From Corynebacterium sp. J010B-136 (lineage in GTDB: Bacteria; Actinomycetota; Actinomycetes; Mycobacteriales; Mycobacteriaceae), in assembly GCF_002967075.1 (NCBI RefSeq), contig NZ_PUGE01000008.1, positions 41,925 to 105,924 of the forward strand: DNA of 64,000 bases, written 5' to 3'. The notes under the pieces were generated by a model that worked only from the letters and a program-made list of their open reading frames with translations, ran no database searches and was not told the DNA's origin. Made by a program: the position numbers and the translations under genes. Position 1 is the stretch's first letter, and each line of letters starts with the position of its first letter. This document shows positions 8,345 through 19,264 of the stretch, one piece after another.

Positions 8345-9028
8345 ATGATCATTTTTGTAACTGGTACAGGAACAGATATTGGGAAGACCGTTGTTACTGC
8401 GGCTCTTGCGAGCCATTATCGGAGTCATGGATATGACGTGGTGGTGGCAAAGCCGGTGCAAACTGGTGAGCCGATAGTCCAAGGCGATATCTTCACGGTC
8501 AAAACGCTAACTGATGTGGACATTGCAGAATATGTGCGTTATCCAGAACCTTTGGCGCCAAACCTCGCAGCTAGGCGCGCCGGTGTGGTCCAAGTAGACC
8601 GGGGTGAACTGGCGGACTGGATTAGACACTTGGATGATCCGGAGCGCGTCGTTCTTGTAGAAGGAGCCGGTGGACTCCTAGTGCGGCTTGCCGATGATTT
8701 CACGCTTGCGGATATCGCAGCCGACCTCGAGGCACCCCTGTTCGTGGTCACCTCCCTCGGTTTGGGCAGCCTGAATTGGGCGGAGCTAACCGTGCGCGAG
8801 GCGCAGCGCCGCGGTCTGCAGGTAGCGGGATTAATCGGTGGAAGCATGCCGGCAAACCCCGATCTTGCAACGCAGCTGAATATCGAGGAGCTAGAGAAAG
8901 TTACTGGCGTTCGCTTGTGGGGATGCATTCCGCAGGGGGCAGGCGCACTGGACGTAAAAGCTTTCGCCGAAAGTTCTCGCAACTGGTTGCGCGATTTGCC
9001 GTCAGACCCGTCTAGCTTAGTTAGCTGA
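8345..9028 (+). CDS. bioD: Dethiobiotin synthetase
   Basis: 227 aa. It closes the ureido ring of dethiobiotin from DAPA, CO2 and ATP. The P-loop GTGTDIGKT lies at residues 6-14, the substrate lysine in VVAKPVQTG, and the conserved VEGAGGLLV in the middle. It is the second gene of the bioA-bioD operon (3-bp gap), as in C. glutamicum. That organism lacks bioF, and neither bioF nor bioB is visible in this window. Confidence 0.95.
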   Translation: MIIFVTGTGTDIGKTVVTAALASHYRSHGYDVVVAKPVQTGEPIVQGDIFTVKTLTDVDIAEYVRYPEPLAPNLAARRAGVVQVDRGELADWIRHLDDPERVVLVEGAGGLLVRLADDFTLADIAADLEAPLFVVTSLGLGSLNWAELTVREAQRRGLQVAGLIGGSMPANPDLATQLNIEELEKVTGVRLWGCIPQGAGALDVKAFAESSRNWLRDLPSDPSSLVS

Positions 9029-9111
9029 TGTGGGCTGGGAAGCCGGTAGGCTCTGTTGAAGAATCTGCTGAGCAGAGAAGAGTGGAACCGGGAAGAACGG
9101 AGACTTTGAGC

Positions 9112-9315
9112 GTGAGCATTGATTACATCTTTGATGACTATCTGGATGATGCCGGGATTGCTCGAAGTGCTGAAGTTGTCCCAGACCATGCCTGCCAGGT
9201 CTTCGATGGGGAAGTCCTGGAAAGTGATGATTCAGTCAAAGAATCTCCTATTCCTGCGCCCTCGCTTGAACAAGCGCGCGATGCAGTGGAACGAATGCTT
9301 AGCAGCGATATATAG
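9112..9315 (+). CDS. Small acidic protein of unknown function
   Basis: 67 aa from a GTG with GGAG 8 nt upstream; the longest frame would start at 9028 but has no good ribosome-binding site. It begins SIDYIFDDYLDD and is strongly acidic, with a predicted C-terminal helix (LEQARDAVERMLSSDI). No known domain was recognised. It lies between bioD and fas in the same direction. It could be translated with the biotin genes or separately. Confidence 0.5.
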   Translation: MSIDYIFDDYLDDAGIARSAEVVPDHACQVFDGEVLESDDSVKESPIPAPSLEQARDAVERMLSSDI

Positions 9316-9552
9316 TTCAGGTCACAAAAGCAGTGGTGAGTGAATTTATCGGTTGATTTGCCCTAAAGTTGCACGTCATTGGCGGCGCGGGGCAAAAGAT
9401 GATGGTTCCCTCATGATTTTGTGGCATGCTAGTAAACCAGCTGAATTTTTGGCCTGCCATTTTCGTTTTGTTCTTCGCGAATCTAATCCGAATCTTTCAA
9501 TGCGAAACCCTGCCATTGGTCATAACCGATATCACTAGGAGTTAAACGAATC

Positions 9553-12500
9553 GTGACTATTGACATCTCTAACCACCGCCTGGTGAACCGCCTGGAGACT
9601 GAAAAATTTGCTCTCAGCTTTTCAGGGCAGGGTTTTCCTTGGTTGCCAACTTTGCGCACCGTTATTGCCGGTGGCGTGGGGTCGCAGGTGGCTGGTGCGG
9701 TAGACGGTGCCAAGAAGCTGCTTGAGCCGCTTGCCGATGAGCTAGTCGCAGCGATGCCACACGGTTTCAACCCCGTGCAGTGGGCAGCAAAGGACGAGGA
9801 TCCAGCATGGGATCTGTCTGATTCTGCTATCTCTACTCCGGGTATCGTGCTCGCGCAGTATGGTCTTTTGCAGTCTTTGAAGCAGCAGGGTTTAAATTAC
9901 GAAGACGCAGCCGCACACATCGGCCATTCTCAGGGCGTGCTGGCGACTTATATTTCTTCAGGCCGTGCCCAGGCGGCAGAGGTTATTGCTTTGGCGCAGC
10001 TTATTGGCGTCGCTATTTCTAAGACTGCCCGCGCCACCGGGCTTATTCGCACCGCAGCTGGTTCCCCGATGGTGTCGATTGCAGGTATTACCCGTGAGCA
10101 GTTAGAAAAGGTGCTGGCTAAGACCGGTGTCGGCAGCATTATTGGTCTGCAGAATAACCGCAATACCTTCGTTATCGTGGGCACGCCGGAAGATAACAAC
10201 AAGGTTATCGAGGTCATCGACAAGCTCGCGGAAAAAGACGCGAAGGCGATTGAGAATAAAGAACGCGGCGGCAATCCTTTTGCCCCGCGGATTAATGCTT
10301 TGCCGGTACAAGCGGCTTATCACCACCCGAAGATGCAGGCAGCCGTTGAGCTCGTTATTAACTGGGCTGCGCAGATTGGCCTGGATGCAGAGCTTGCGCG
10401 CGATGGTGCACAGGCCGTCTTAACTGATGTCGTCGACTGGCCAGCAACTGTGCAGTCAGCTATCGATGCTGGCGCGCAGTGGATTTTGGAATGCGGTCCT
10501 GAAAAGGGCATGTCTTCAGTAACTAAGACGGTTGTGGCAGGCCAGGGCATTGGCGTGCAGGTTGTCTCCACCGACGATGGCCAAGCAGCACTTTTCGATG
10601 TCGGCCAGGCCCCTGAACTTCCTCTCAACTTCGAGAAGTTTGCGCCGAAGGTCTTCGATGAGGCCGGCAAGACCCGTTTGTCCACGCGCTTTACTGAATT
10701 AACTGGTTATTCCCCAGTCGTGTTGGCGGGTATGACGCCATCGACAGTAGACCCAGCAATTGTTGCCGCTGCTGCGAATGCTGGTTTCTGGGCAGAGCTG
10801 GCCGGCGGTGGCCAGGTTACCGAAGCGATTTTGAATGACTCATTGGAGCGTTTGGAAGAGCTGCTGAACCCGGGCATCAACGCTCAGTTCAACGCGATGT
10901 ATTTGTCGCCCAAGCAGTGGCGTACCCAGATTGAAGGACGTCGTCTGATCCCACGTGCCCGTGCGAACGGCGCTTCCATCAATGGCGTGGTCTGCTCCGC
11001 TGGTATCCCACCACATGAGGAAGCTTTGGCGCTGGTGCGTCAGCTCCAGGATGACAATATTCCATGGGTAGCGTTCAAGCCAGGTGCTGTGCGCCAGGTC
11101 AAGAAGATCCTCGATATCGCCGATGATCTGCCAGATACCACCATCATCATGCAGGTTGAAGGCGGCAAGGCCGGCGGTCACCACTCGTGGGAAGACCTCG
11201 ATGACCTGCTGATTGAAACCTACGCCGATATCCGCGAGCGCGACAATGTAGTGCTTATGGCTGCCGGCGGCATTGGCGCTCCTGAGCGTGGTGCGCAGTA
11301 CCTGACTGGTGAGTGGGCCAAGGTTTATGGCCTGCCAGCAATGCCTGTCGATGCCATCATGATCGGCACCGCTGCGATGGCCACCCTGGAATCCACTGCG
11401 TCAGAATCCGTCAAGCAGGCGCTGGTTGATACCCAGGGGCTTGAAGATATCCCTGGTGGCGGCTGGGTTCCAGCCGGCGGCGCACGCGACGGTATCGCAT
11501 CGGGTCGCTCCCAGCTGGGCGCGGATATCCACGAGATTGATAACACCTTTGCCAAGGCTGGTCGCCTTCTGGACGAGGTCGCTGGTGACGCCGACGCTGT
11601 TGCCGCCCGTCGCGATGAGATCATCGCAGCCATCGCCGGTACCGCCAAGCCTTACTTCGGCGATATTAGCGAGATGACCTATGCCGAGTGGCTGGCACGC
11701 TACCTCGAAGTCTCCTACATGGGCTCCTGGGTAGATACCTCCTGGGCACGTCGTTTTGAGCAGATGGTCGCACGCGTTGAACAGCGCCTGACTATTGCTG
11801 ACCACGGTGAGTTCGAAGCACAGGTTGTCGTTGATATCGACAATCCGCAGCGCGCTATCGCCGATGTCGTTGCGGCATACCCAGCAGCTGACAAGCACAC
11901 AGTTACCGCTTCCGATGTCGCCTGGTTCATCGACCTTTTGCGCGGCAAGGGCAAGCCACCAGCATTCGTTCCAGTTATTGATTCAGACGTGCGGCGTTGG
12001 TGGCGCCAGGATTCCCTGTGGCAGGCACACGATGAGCGTTACACCGCAGAACAAGTAGGCATCATCCCCGGCACTACCGCTGTTGCTGGAATTACCAAGG
12101 CCAATGAGCCTGTCGCTGAGCTGCTCGCACGTTTTGAAGCAGCCGCAGTCCACGATGTTGTTGCAGCCAATGCTGAAGCTGCCGATGTCACAAGCTCCGC
12201 CCTGCAGCGCGTTCTCGCCGCGAAGTCCGTGGAGTGGGCAGGACGCCAGCGTCCAAACCCAGTCGCGCAGATTTCTGAAGACTGGACCTTGGATGCAGAG
12301 GGGACATCGGCACGCGCGGAAGGCGCAGAGCTTTCTACCATCGATGCCGAAACCGTCGAGCTCACCGTCGCTTTGACTGGTTCCGTTGCTGGTGCACAGT
12401 TGACCCTTCGCATCACCGTTCCTGCCGATGCACCGTTGTCGTCCACCCCAATCATCACCGCTGAAGCTGCCGAAGAATCCATGGCAGCATTGGCAGAAGT

Positions 12501-15500
12501 TGCTGCCGGCGGCACTTTGCCAGAGGTTATCGACGGCAAAGCAACTTGGCAGACCACGCTTGATCCTGCTGCATTGGCAGATTATGCAGGTGTTACTACC
12601 GGCTATATCCCAAGTGCAGAAACCAACTCCGCTATTGCCCCAGACGTGATCGTTGGCCGCGCATGGCCAGCAGTATTCGCCGTTATCGCGAACGCGATTG
12701 TCCCAGGCACTGACTCTGCACGCGTGGTCGAAGGCCTGCTGAATCTGGTTCACCTCGAGCACAACCTGCGCCTGCACCAAGCACTGCCAACCCAGCCAGT
12801 TGAACTGACCATTACCGCCACCGGCGGTGAAGTCCGCGATACCTTGGTGGGCCGCGTTGTTGAGGTTTCAGTTTCCATCGACATCGACGGCGCTGACCTC
12901 AAGGATGCTCAGCTAGCTAGCCTGGAAGAGCGTTTCGCCATCGTCGGCCGCACCGGCGAGCAGGACCTCGAGCCAGTCAACTCCACCGAGCACATCACCG
13001 ATACCCCGGCTTCTTTCCGTCACCAGCTCACCGTGACCGCACCGGCATCCATGCACCCATTCGCTGTGGTCACCGGTGACCGCAACCCAATCCACGTCTC
13101 CGGCGCCGCCGCGCGTCTGGCTGGCTTGGACAATGGCGTCATCGTCCACGGCATGTGGACCTCTGCGATTGCGCAGCTTGCAGCAGGCTTCGATGGCGTT
13201 GCCGTTGCTGAATGGTCCGCGAATATGCTCAGCCCCGTGCTGCCCGGCGCGCAGGTGGAATTCATCGTCGAGCGCACCGGCATCGATTCCCGCCCAGGCG
13301 CCGGCGAAGTTCGCACTGTCACGGCAAGCGTGGATGGCGATGTTGTCTTGCAGGCAACCGCTACCATGGCAGCGCCACGTACCTTCTACGGTTTCCCAGG
13401 CCAGGGCATTCAGACCCCAGGCATGGGCATGGATTCTTATGCATCCTCGGCTGCCGCGCGTGACGTGTGGGAGCGTGCCGATGCCCACACCCGCTCCAAG
13501 CTCGGTTTCTCCATCCTGGAAATCGTGCGCAACAACCCTGACCGCGTCGTGGTTGACGGTGAGGAATTTACCCACCCTGATGGTGCATTGTTCCTGACCC
13601 AGTTCACCCAGGTCGCGATGGCTACTTTGGGCTGTGCGCAGATTGCTGAGCTGGCTGAGGCCGGCGTGAAGTCGCAGGATACTTTCTTCGCGGGCCACTC
13701 CGTGGGTGAGTACAACGCGCTGGCGGCATACGCGCAGGTGCTGTCGCTCGAAGCCGTAGTCGAGATCGTTTACGCCCGTGGTCTGACCATGCACCGCCTG
13801 GTAGACCGCGATGCCCAGGGCAACTCTAACTACGGTCTGGCAGCGCTGCGTCCGAACAAGATCGGCATCCGCGCCGATGATGTCTTCGGCTACGTTGCGC
13901 AGGTTTCTGAAGCCAGCGGCGAATTCCTTGAAATCGTGAACTACAACATCGCTGGTGTGCAGTACGCCGTCGCCGGTACCCGTGCAGGTCTGGCTGCCTT
14001 GGCTGCCGATGCAGAATCCCGCGCGCCGGGCCAACGTGCCTTCATCATGATTCCGGGCATCGACGTGCCGTTCCACTCCTCGCACCTGTTGGGCGGCGTT
14101 GATAACTTCCGCGCGCACCTGGATTCTTTGATTCCAGCAGAAGTAGACCTGGATATCTTGCGCGGCCGCTACATCCCGAACTTGGTCGCGCGTCCATTCG
14201 AGCTCACCCGCGAGTTCGTAGAGTCAATGGCAGCGGTGGTGGATTCCACCTATGTCGCGGATATTCTCGCGGACTTCGATTCTGCGTTGGAAAACCCAGT
14301 CAAGCTCGGCCGCACCCTGCTCATCGAGCTTTTGGCATGGCAATTCGCATCCCCAGTGCGCTGGATTGAGACCCAGGATCTGCTGCTCTCTGACACCAGC
14401 GTCACCGCTGGCGCCGGCACACCAGGTCTGGGCGTGGAGCGCTTCGTCGAAATCGGCGTCGGCTCATCGCCAACCTTGGCCAACATGCTCGGCCAGACTT
14501 TGCGTTTGCCGCAGTACGCCGGCAACCCAATCGAGGTCCTCAACGTCGAACGCGACCGCGCAACCGTCTTCGCCGAAGACGCCATCGAGCGCCCGGTAGA
14601 AGATACTGGAGCATCATCTACTGAATCAGCGGACACAGCATCTACCGCAACAGCAGCAGAAATTGCTGAAGCCAACGCAGCACCTGCCGCGGCGCCGGAA
14701 CCGGTTATTTCGACACCGGCACCAGCACCAGCCGCTGGTGGAAGCACGCCAGACGACAAGGCATTTAGCGCCGCTGATGCCACCGAGATGCTCATTGCTA
14801 TCTGGACCAAGGTGCGCCCTGACCAGATGGGTGCGGCAGATACCATCGAGCTGCTCGTCGAGGGTGTCTCGTCCCGTCGTAACCAGCTGCTGCTGGACCT
14901 CGGCGTGGAATTTGGCCTCGGCGCAATCGAGGGTGCAGCCGATGCAGAAATCTCCGCGCTAAAAGACCAGGTCGCTGGCATGGCAAAGGGCTACAAGGCA
15001 TTCGGCCCAGTCCTTTCTGCACAGGTCGCAGAATCCTTGCGTTGTATTACCGGTCCTGCTGGTAAGAAGCCTGCGTACATCGCACAGCGCGTATCCGAGA
15101 CCTGGGGTCTGGGTGCGGGTTGGGTCGACCGCGTCACCGCGGAGCTGGTGTTGGGTGCGCGCGAGGGAGCATCGCTACGCGGCGGCGACTTGGCGCTGCT
15201 TTCGCCGGCAAATCCGGCATCGACAGCTGAGCTCGACGCATTAATTGACGCCGCAGTGGATGCTGCGGGCGCAAAGGTCGGCATTGTTATCTCGAAGCCA
15301 TCGGCAGGCGGCGGCGCTGGCGGTGGGGTAGTGGACTCCGCGGCCTTGGATGCTTACTCCGAGAAGATGAACTCGGCGCTAGCGACTACCGCGCGTACTT
15401 TGCTGGCGCAGTTGGGCCAGCAGGCACCAACCACCGAGTTCGCTGAGGCTGATGACAACGCAGCCATCGTTGACCTAGTTACCGCTGAGCTAGGCTCTGA

Positions 15501-18500
15501 CTGGCCACGTCTGGTTGCGCCTAGCTTTGACGCGGATAAGGCCGTGCAGCTCGATGACCGCTGGGCATCCGCGCGTGAAGACCTCGTGCGTTTGGCACAC
15601 GGTGAAATCGACTCACTCGACATCACCGGCGCGGGTGAAGAAGCAGCCGTGATGGCCGAGTACTTGGGCTTGGATGCACAGGCAGCGCAAGCGCGTATCG
15701 ATGCCTCCACCCTGGAACACAACGGCGAAGTCGCTGTTGTTACCGGTGGCTCTCCTGGCTCGATTGCGGCTGAGGTTGTCGCGAACCTGCTGCGCGAAGG
15801 CGCAACCGTTATCGCAACCACCTCACGCCTGGGTCACGACCGTCTGGAGTTCTACAAGCACCTCTACCGCACCTCCGCGCGCGGTAATGCACAGCTGTGG
15901 GTTGTGCCGGCAAACCTCAACTCCTTTGCTGACCTCGACAACCTGATTGACTGGATTGGCACCGAGCAAACCGCCACCGTCGGCGGTTCTTCCAAGCTGG
16001 TCAAGCCAGCGATGGTTGCCAACCTGCTCTTCCCATTCGCCGCACCTCGCGTGCAAGGCACCCTGGCTGATGCCGGCGCACCAGCTGAAGCACAAATGCG
16101 TCTATTGCTGTGGAGCGTGGAAAAGCTGATTGCGGGCCTGAGCCAACTTGGCACCGGCACGCATGTGGGCCAGCGCCTGCACATTGTTCTTCCGGGCAGC
16201 CCAAACCGCGGCCGTTTCGGTGGCGATGGTGCTTACGGCGAATCCAAGGCAGCACTCGATGCGCTGGTCACGCGCTGGCACGCAGAGCCTGTTTGGGGCG
16301 ACCGTACCTCGATTGTTCACGCACACATCGGTTGGGTTCGCGGCACCGGTCTGATGGGCGGCAATGACCCGCTTGTCGATGCCGTTGAAGCCAAGGGCGT
16401 CACCACCTACTCCACCGAGGAGATGGCGGAGAAATTGGTGAGCGAGGGGGCATCGACAAGCAAGCGCGAAGCCGCAGCGCAAGCTCCTGTGACCCTGGAC
16501 TTTACTGGCGGCCTGGGCGAAGCCGATATCAACCTGCCGGAGCTGGCGCGTTCCCTATCTTCTCAGCTTGTGACCGAGGAAGCTTCCGAGGTCATCAAGC
16601 TGCGCGCTTTGCCGAATATCCGCGAGCGCATCGAGTGGACCGCCCCAGACTTTGCTGGCGTGAGCCAGAAGCTTGATGACATGGTGGTCATCGTCGGTGC
16701 TGGCGAAATCGGACCTGTTGGTTCCTCGCGTACCCGCTTTGAAGTGGAAATGACTGGCGACCTTAGCGCTGCTGGTGTCATCGAACTGGCGTGGACCACC
16801 GGTCTGATTGCCTGGGACGATGCTGCTGGCGCCTGGTTCGATGCTGACGGCGAGGAAATCGCCGAAGAAGACATCTACGACCGCTTCCACGACGAAGTTC
16901 TGGCGAATGTTGGCGTGCGTAAATACCACGACGATTACGGCCCGAACATGCCAATGGTGGACAACCTCGCACCTGAGCTGACCACCATCTACCTTGAGCG
17001 CGACATGACTTTTGCCGTGCAAGATGAAGAAACCGCACGCACCTTCGTGGCTGATGTGGAGGGCGCAACTGCGCACTTCGACGGTGAGGAATGGCAAGTT
17101 ACCCGCCCGGCTGGTTCCGAGGTTCGCGTACCGCGCCGCGTAGCGATGACCCGCTTTGTCGGCGGCCAGGTACCGAAGGGCTTTGACCCAGGTGTCTACG
17201 GCATTCCGGCTGACATGATTGACAACCTCGACCGTGTTGCATTGTGGAACCTGGTTTGTACCGTCGATGCTTTCTTGGCTGCGGGCTTTAGCCCAGCTGA
17301 GCTGCTCAGCCACGTGCACCCCGCCCGCGTTAGCTCCACCCAGGGCACCGGTATGGGCGGCATGCAGTCGATGCGCTCGCTGTACCTGGATAAGTTGCTT
17401 GCGCAGCCACGTCCGAATGACATTTTGCAGGAAGCACTGCCAAACGTTGTGGCAGCGCACGTCATGCAATCTTATGTCGGCGGCTACGGCCAGATGGTAC
17501 ACCCGGTTGCGGCGTGTGCGACCGCGGCTGTTTCTGTCGAAGAGGGCATGGATAAGCTGCGTTTGCGCAAGGCCGACTTCGTGGTTGCCGGCGGTATTGA
17601 TGACCTGTCTATCGAGGGTATTACTGGCTTCGGTGACATGGCTGCTACGGCGGATTCTTCCGAGATGGAAGAAAAGGGCATTGACCACAAGTACTTCTCG
17701 CGTGCTAATGACCGCCGTCGTGGTGGCTTCATTGAGTCTGAAGGCGGCGGCACCATCTTGATGGCGCGCGGTAGCCTCGCTGCTGAGTTGGGCTTGCCAG
17801 TGTTGGGCGTTGTGGGCTTTGCGGAGTCCTTCGCCGATGGTGCTCACACCTCTATCCCTGCTCCGGGCTTGGGCGCGCTATCTGCTGCCCGTGGTGGTGC
17901 GGATTCGCGTCTGGCACAGGGCTTGGATGAGCTTGGTGTGGGCGTGAATGAAATCGCTGTGATTTCTAAGCACGACACCTCCACCAACGCCAATGACCCG
18001 AATGAGTCGGACCTGCATGAGCGTATTGCAGCGTCTATGGGCCGCGATGCTGGTAACCCGCTGTTTATCATTTCGCAGAAGACTTTGACCGGTCACGCTA
18101 AGGGTGGTGCCGCCGCATTCCAGCTGGTTGGTCTGACCCAGGTGCTGCGCAATGGTGTGCTGCCTCCGAACCGTTCTTTGGACTGTGTGGATCCGGTGCT
18201 GCGCCGTCACTCGCACCTGACCTGGTTGCGTGAGCAGCTCGACCTGCGTGCGACCCCGCCAAAGGCTGGTCTGGTGACCTCCCTCGGCTTCGGTCACGTA
18301 TCCGCTTTGGTTGCTGTGGTGCACCCAGGTGCATTCCTTGCGGCTCTGCGCGCTGAGCGTGGCGAGCAAGCGGCTACACAGTGGCAAGAAGCAGCTGCTG
18401 CACGTGAGGCTGCTGGTCTGCAGCGCCTGACCGCTGCCATCTCCGGTGGCGCGGCGTTGTACGAGCGTCCTGTTGACCGCAACCTCGGCGGCACCGGTGA

Positions 18501-18606
18501 CGCAGTCAAGGAACGCGAAGCCGCAGTCCTGCTTGACGATGACGCTCGTCTGCGCGGCAACCTGCTGGAGCCAAGCGCTAGCGCTGGAAAGCACGCGAAG
18601 AAGTAG
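9553..18606 (+). CDS. fas: Type I multifunctional fatty acid synthase
   Basis: 3017 aa, a full-length bacterial type I FAS making acyl-CoA from acetyl- and malonyl-CoA. Domains in order: acetyltransferase (GHSQG, Ser126); FMN enoyl reductase (VVLAGMTPSTVDP, near 385-400); MaoC-type dehydratase (GDRNPIHVS, near 1170); malonyl/palmitoyl transferase (FAGHSVGEYNA, Ser1383); ACP (GVSSRRNQLL, the first Ser, 1773, aligns with the yeast phosphopantetheine serine); ketoreductase (VVTGGSPGSIAAE, near 2060); ketosynthase (VAACATAAVS, Cys2655; SKHDTSTNANDPNESD and TGHAKGGAA). An Ala/Pro-rich linker precedes the ACP. Start GTG, with AGGAG 12 nt upstream. acpS follows after 2 bp. I cannot tell fasA from fasB, though the nearby FasR-bcp genes match the fasA region. 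Confidence 0.97.
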   Translation: MTIDISNHRLVNRLETEKFALSFSGQGFPWLPTLRTVIAGGVGSQVAGAVDGAKKLLEPLADELVAAMPHGFNPVQWAAKDEDPAWDLSDSAISTPGIVLAQYGLLQSLKQQGLNYEDAAAHIGHSQGVLATYISSGRAQAAEVIALAQLIGVAISKTARATGLIRTAAGSPMVSIAGITREQLEKVLAKTGVGSIIGLQNNRNTFVIVGTPEDNNKVIEVIDKLAEKDAKAIENKERGGNPFAPRINALPVQAAYHHPKMQAAVELVINWAAQIGLDAELARDGAQAVLTDVVDWPATVQSAIDAGAQWILECGPEKGMSSVTKTVVAGQGIGVQVVSTDDGQAALFDVGQAPELPLNFEKFAPKVFDEAGKTRLSTRFTELTGYSPVVLAGMTPSTVDPAIVAAAANAGFWAELAGGGQVTEAILNDSLERLEELLNPGINAQFNAMYLSPKQWRTQIEGRRLIPRARANGASINGVVCSAGIPPHEEALALVRQLQDDNIPWVAFKPGAVRQVKKILDIADDLPDTTIIMQVEGGKAGGHHSWEDLDDLLIETYADIRERDNVVLMAAGGIGAPERGAQYLTGEWAKVYGLPAMPVDAIMIGTAAMATLESTASESVKQALVDTQGLEDIPGGGWVPAGGARDGIASGRSQLGADIHEIDNTFAKAGRLLDEVAGDADAVAARRDEIIAAIAGTAKPYFGDISEMTYAEWLARYLEVSYMGSWVDTSWARRFEQMVARVEQRLTIADHGEFEAQVVVDIDNPQRAIADVVAAYPAADKHTVTASDVAWFIDLLRGKGKPPAFVPVIDSDVRRWWRQDSLWQAHDERYTAEQVGIIPGTTAVAGITKANEPVAELLARFEAAAVHDVVAANAEAADVTSSALQRVLAAKSVEWAGRQRPNPVAQISEDWTLDAEGTSARAEGAELSTIDAETVELTVALTGSVAGAQLTLRITVPADAPLSSTPIITAEAAEESMAALAEVAAGGTLPEVIDGKATWQTTLDPAALADYAGVTTGYIPSAETNSAIAPDVIVGRAWPAVFAVIANAIVPGTDSARVVEGLLNLVHLEHNLRLHQALPTQPVELTITATGGEVRDTLVGRVVEVSVSIDIDGADLKDAQLASLEERFAIVGRTGEQDLEPVNSTEHITDTPASFRHQLTVTAPASMHPFAVVTGDRNPIHVSGAAARLAGLDNGVIVHGMWTSAIAQLAAGFDGVAVAEWSANMLSPVLPGAQVEFIVERTGIDSRPGAGEVRTVTASVDGDVVLQATATMAAPRTFYGFPGQGIQTPGMGMDSYASSAAARDVWERADAHTRSKLGFSILEIVRNNPDRVVVDGEEFTHPDGALFLTQFTQVAMATLGCAQIAELAEAGVKSQDTFFAGHSVGEYNALAAYAQVLSLEAVVEIVYARGLTMHRLVDRDAQGNSNYGLAALRPNKIGIRADDVFGYVAQVSEASGEFLEIVNYNIAGVQYAVAGTRAGLAALAADAESRAPGQRAFIMIPGIDVPFHSSHLLGGVDNFRAHLDSLIPAEVDLDILRGRYIPNLVARPFELTREFVESMAAVVDSTYVADILADFDSALENPVKLGRTLLIELLAWQFASPVRWIETQDLLLSDTSVTAGAGTPGLGVERFVEIGVGSSPTLANMLGQTLRLPQYAGNPIEVLNVERDRATVFAEDAIERPVEDTGASSTESADTASTATAAEIAEANAAPAAAPEPVISTPAPAPAAGGSTPDDKAFSAADATEMLIAIWTKVRPDQMGAADTIELLVEGVSSRRNQLLLDLGVEFGLGAIEGAADAEISALKDQVAGMAKGYKAFGPVLSAQVAESLRCITGPAGKKPAYIAQRVSETWGLGAGWVDRVTAELVLGAREGASLRGGDLALLSPANPASTAELDALIDAAVDAAGAKVGIVISKPSAGGGAGGGVVDSAALDAYSEKMNSALATTARTLLAQLGQQAPTTEFAEADDNAAIVDLVTAELGSDWPRLVAPSFDADKAVQLDDRWASAREDLVRLAHGEIDSLDITGAGEEAAVMAEYLGLDAQAAQARIDASTLEHNGEVAVVTGGSPGSIAAEVVANLLREGATVIATTSRLGHDRLEFYKHLYRTSARGNAQLWVVPANLNSFADLDNLIDWIGTEQTATVGGSSKLVKPAMVANLLFPFAAPRVQGTLADAGAPAEAQMRLLLWSVEKLIAGLSQLGTGTHVGQRLHIVLPGSPNRGRFGGDGAYGESKAALDALVTRWHAEPVWGDRTSIVHAHIGWVRGTGLMGGNDPLVDAVEAKGVTTYSTEEMAEKLVSEGASTSKREAAAQAPVTLDFTGGLGEADINLPELARSLSSQLVTEEASEVIKLRALPNIRERIEWTAPDFAGVSQKLDDMVVIVGAGEIGPVGSSRTRFEVEMTGDLSAAGVIELAWTTGLIAWDDAAGAWFDADGEEIAEEDIYDRFHDEVLANVGVRKYHDDYGPNMPMVDNLAPELTTIYLERDMTFAVQDEETARTFVADVEGATAHFDGEEWQVTRPAGSEVRVPRRVAMTRFVGGQVPKGFDPGVYGIPADMIDNLDRVALWNLVCTVDAFLAAGFSPAELLSHVHPARVSSTQGTGMGGMQSMRSLYLDKLLAQPRPNDILQEALPNVVAAHVMQSYVGGYGQMVHPVAACATAAVSVEEGMDKLRLRKADFVVAGGIDDLSIEGITGFGDMAATADSSEMEEKGIDHKYFSRANDRRRGGFIESEGGGTILMARGSLAAELGLPVLGVVGFAESFADGAHTSIPAPGLGALSAARGGADSRLAQGLDELGVGVNEIAVISKHDTSTNANDPNESDLHERIAASMGRDAGNPLFIISQKTLTGHAKGGAAAFQLVGLTQVLRNGVLPPNRSLDCVDPVLRRHSHLTWLREQLDLRATPPKAGLVTSLGFGHVSALVAVVHPGAFLAALRAERGEQAATQWQEAAAAREAAGLQRLTAAISGGAALYERPVDRNLGGTGDAVKEREAAVLLDDDARLRGNLLEPSASAGKHAKK

Positions 18607-18608
18607 CG

Positions 18609-19073
18609 ATGGATAAACGCGACGCAATGACCGTGGGAGTGGACTTGGTCCATATCCCCGGCTTTGCCGAGCAGCTTGCTCGGCCGGGTTCTACCTTTGA
18701 GCAAGTCTTCTCGCCGTTGGAACGCCGTCATGCCCAGCAGCGCCGCGATGCCGGAGGTTCAGATGGGGTGGCGAATGCCAGCCTTGCGGGCTCGCGCACT
18801 GAGCACCTTGCTGGTCGCTGGGCAGCCAAAGAGGCTTTCATCAAGGCGTGGTCGCAGGCTATCTACGGCAACCCGCCGGTTATTGAACCAGACCTAGTGA
18901 GCTTCGCTGAGATTGAAGTCTTGCCGGATCGCTGGGGACGGGTGGCTTTGCAATTGAAAGGTGAAGTGGCTGCGAAACTCCAGGAATCCATCGGTGACGT
19001 GGAGTTGAGTTTGAGCATCAGCCACGATGGCGACTACGCCACCGCGCAGTGCTTGATGCGCTACCAGCGTTAG
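18609..19073 (+). CDS. acpS: Holo-ACP synthase (4'-phosphopantetheinyl transferase)
   Basis: 154 aa. It transfers phosphopantetheine from CoA to the ACP serine of the synthase encoded just before it. Both family motifs are clear: MTVGVDLVHI at the N-terminus (metal Asp) and GRWAAKEAFIKAWSQAIYG in the centre. Only 2 bp separate it from the fas stop, so the two are translationally coupled. ATG 18609 or ATG 18627 could be the start; the second begins right at the conserved motif. A terminator follows. Confidence 0.95.
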   Translation: MDKRDAMTVGVDLVHIPGFAEQLARPGSTFEQVFSPLERRHAQQRRDAGGSDGVANASLAGSRTEHLAGRWAAKEAFIKAWSQAIYGNPPVIEPDLVSFAEIEVLPDRWGRVALQLKGEVAAKLQESIGDVELSLSISHDGDYATAQCLMRYQR

Positions 19074-19088
19074 GGCATCAATGACATG

Positions 19089-19121
19089 AAGGGCCTTTCC
19101 TGTTAAAGGGAAGGCCCTTTT
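19089..19121 (+). terminator. Terminator of the fas-acpS operon
   Basis: AAGGGCCTTTCC pairs with GGGAAGGCCCTT (one mismatch), followed by a T-run. It lies 15 bp after acpS. Confidence 0.85.
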
Positions 19122-19264
19122 GGCGCGTTAGTTCTCTTCCTGGAGTGCTGTGTCGAGCTGCTGTTGACTGCGCAGATACGGCTTTATTGAAAAGGGATCG
19201 CCGAATTGGCTAACCAGCCTAGTTGACTAGTTAGCTTTTGCTAGCTGCGGGGAGCACCCCGGCT

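Noticed and set aside
16555..17847. 430-codon open frame opposite the fas gene
   Set aside because: It lies antisense in a GC-rich, well-conserved coding region and has no domain or ribosome-binding site; it is a shadow of fas codon bias. The same holds for 12913-14118 and 14250-14981.
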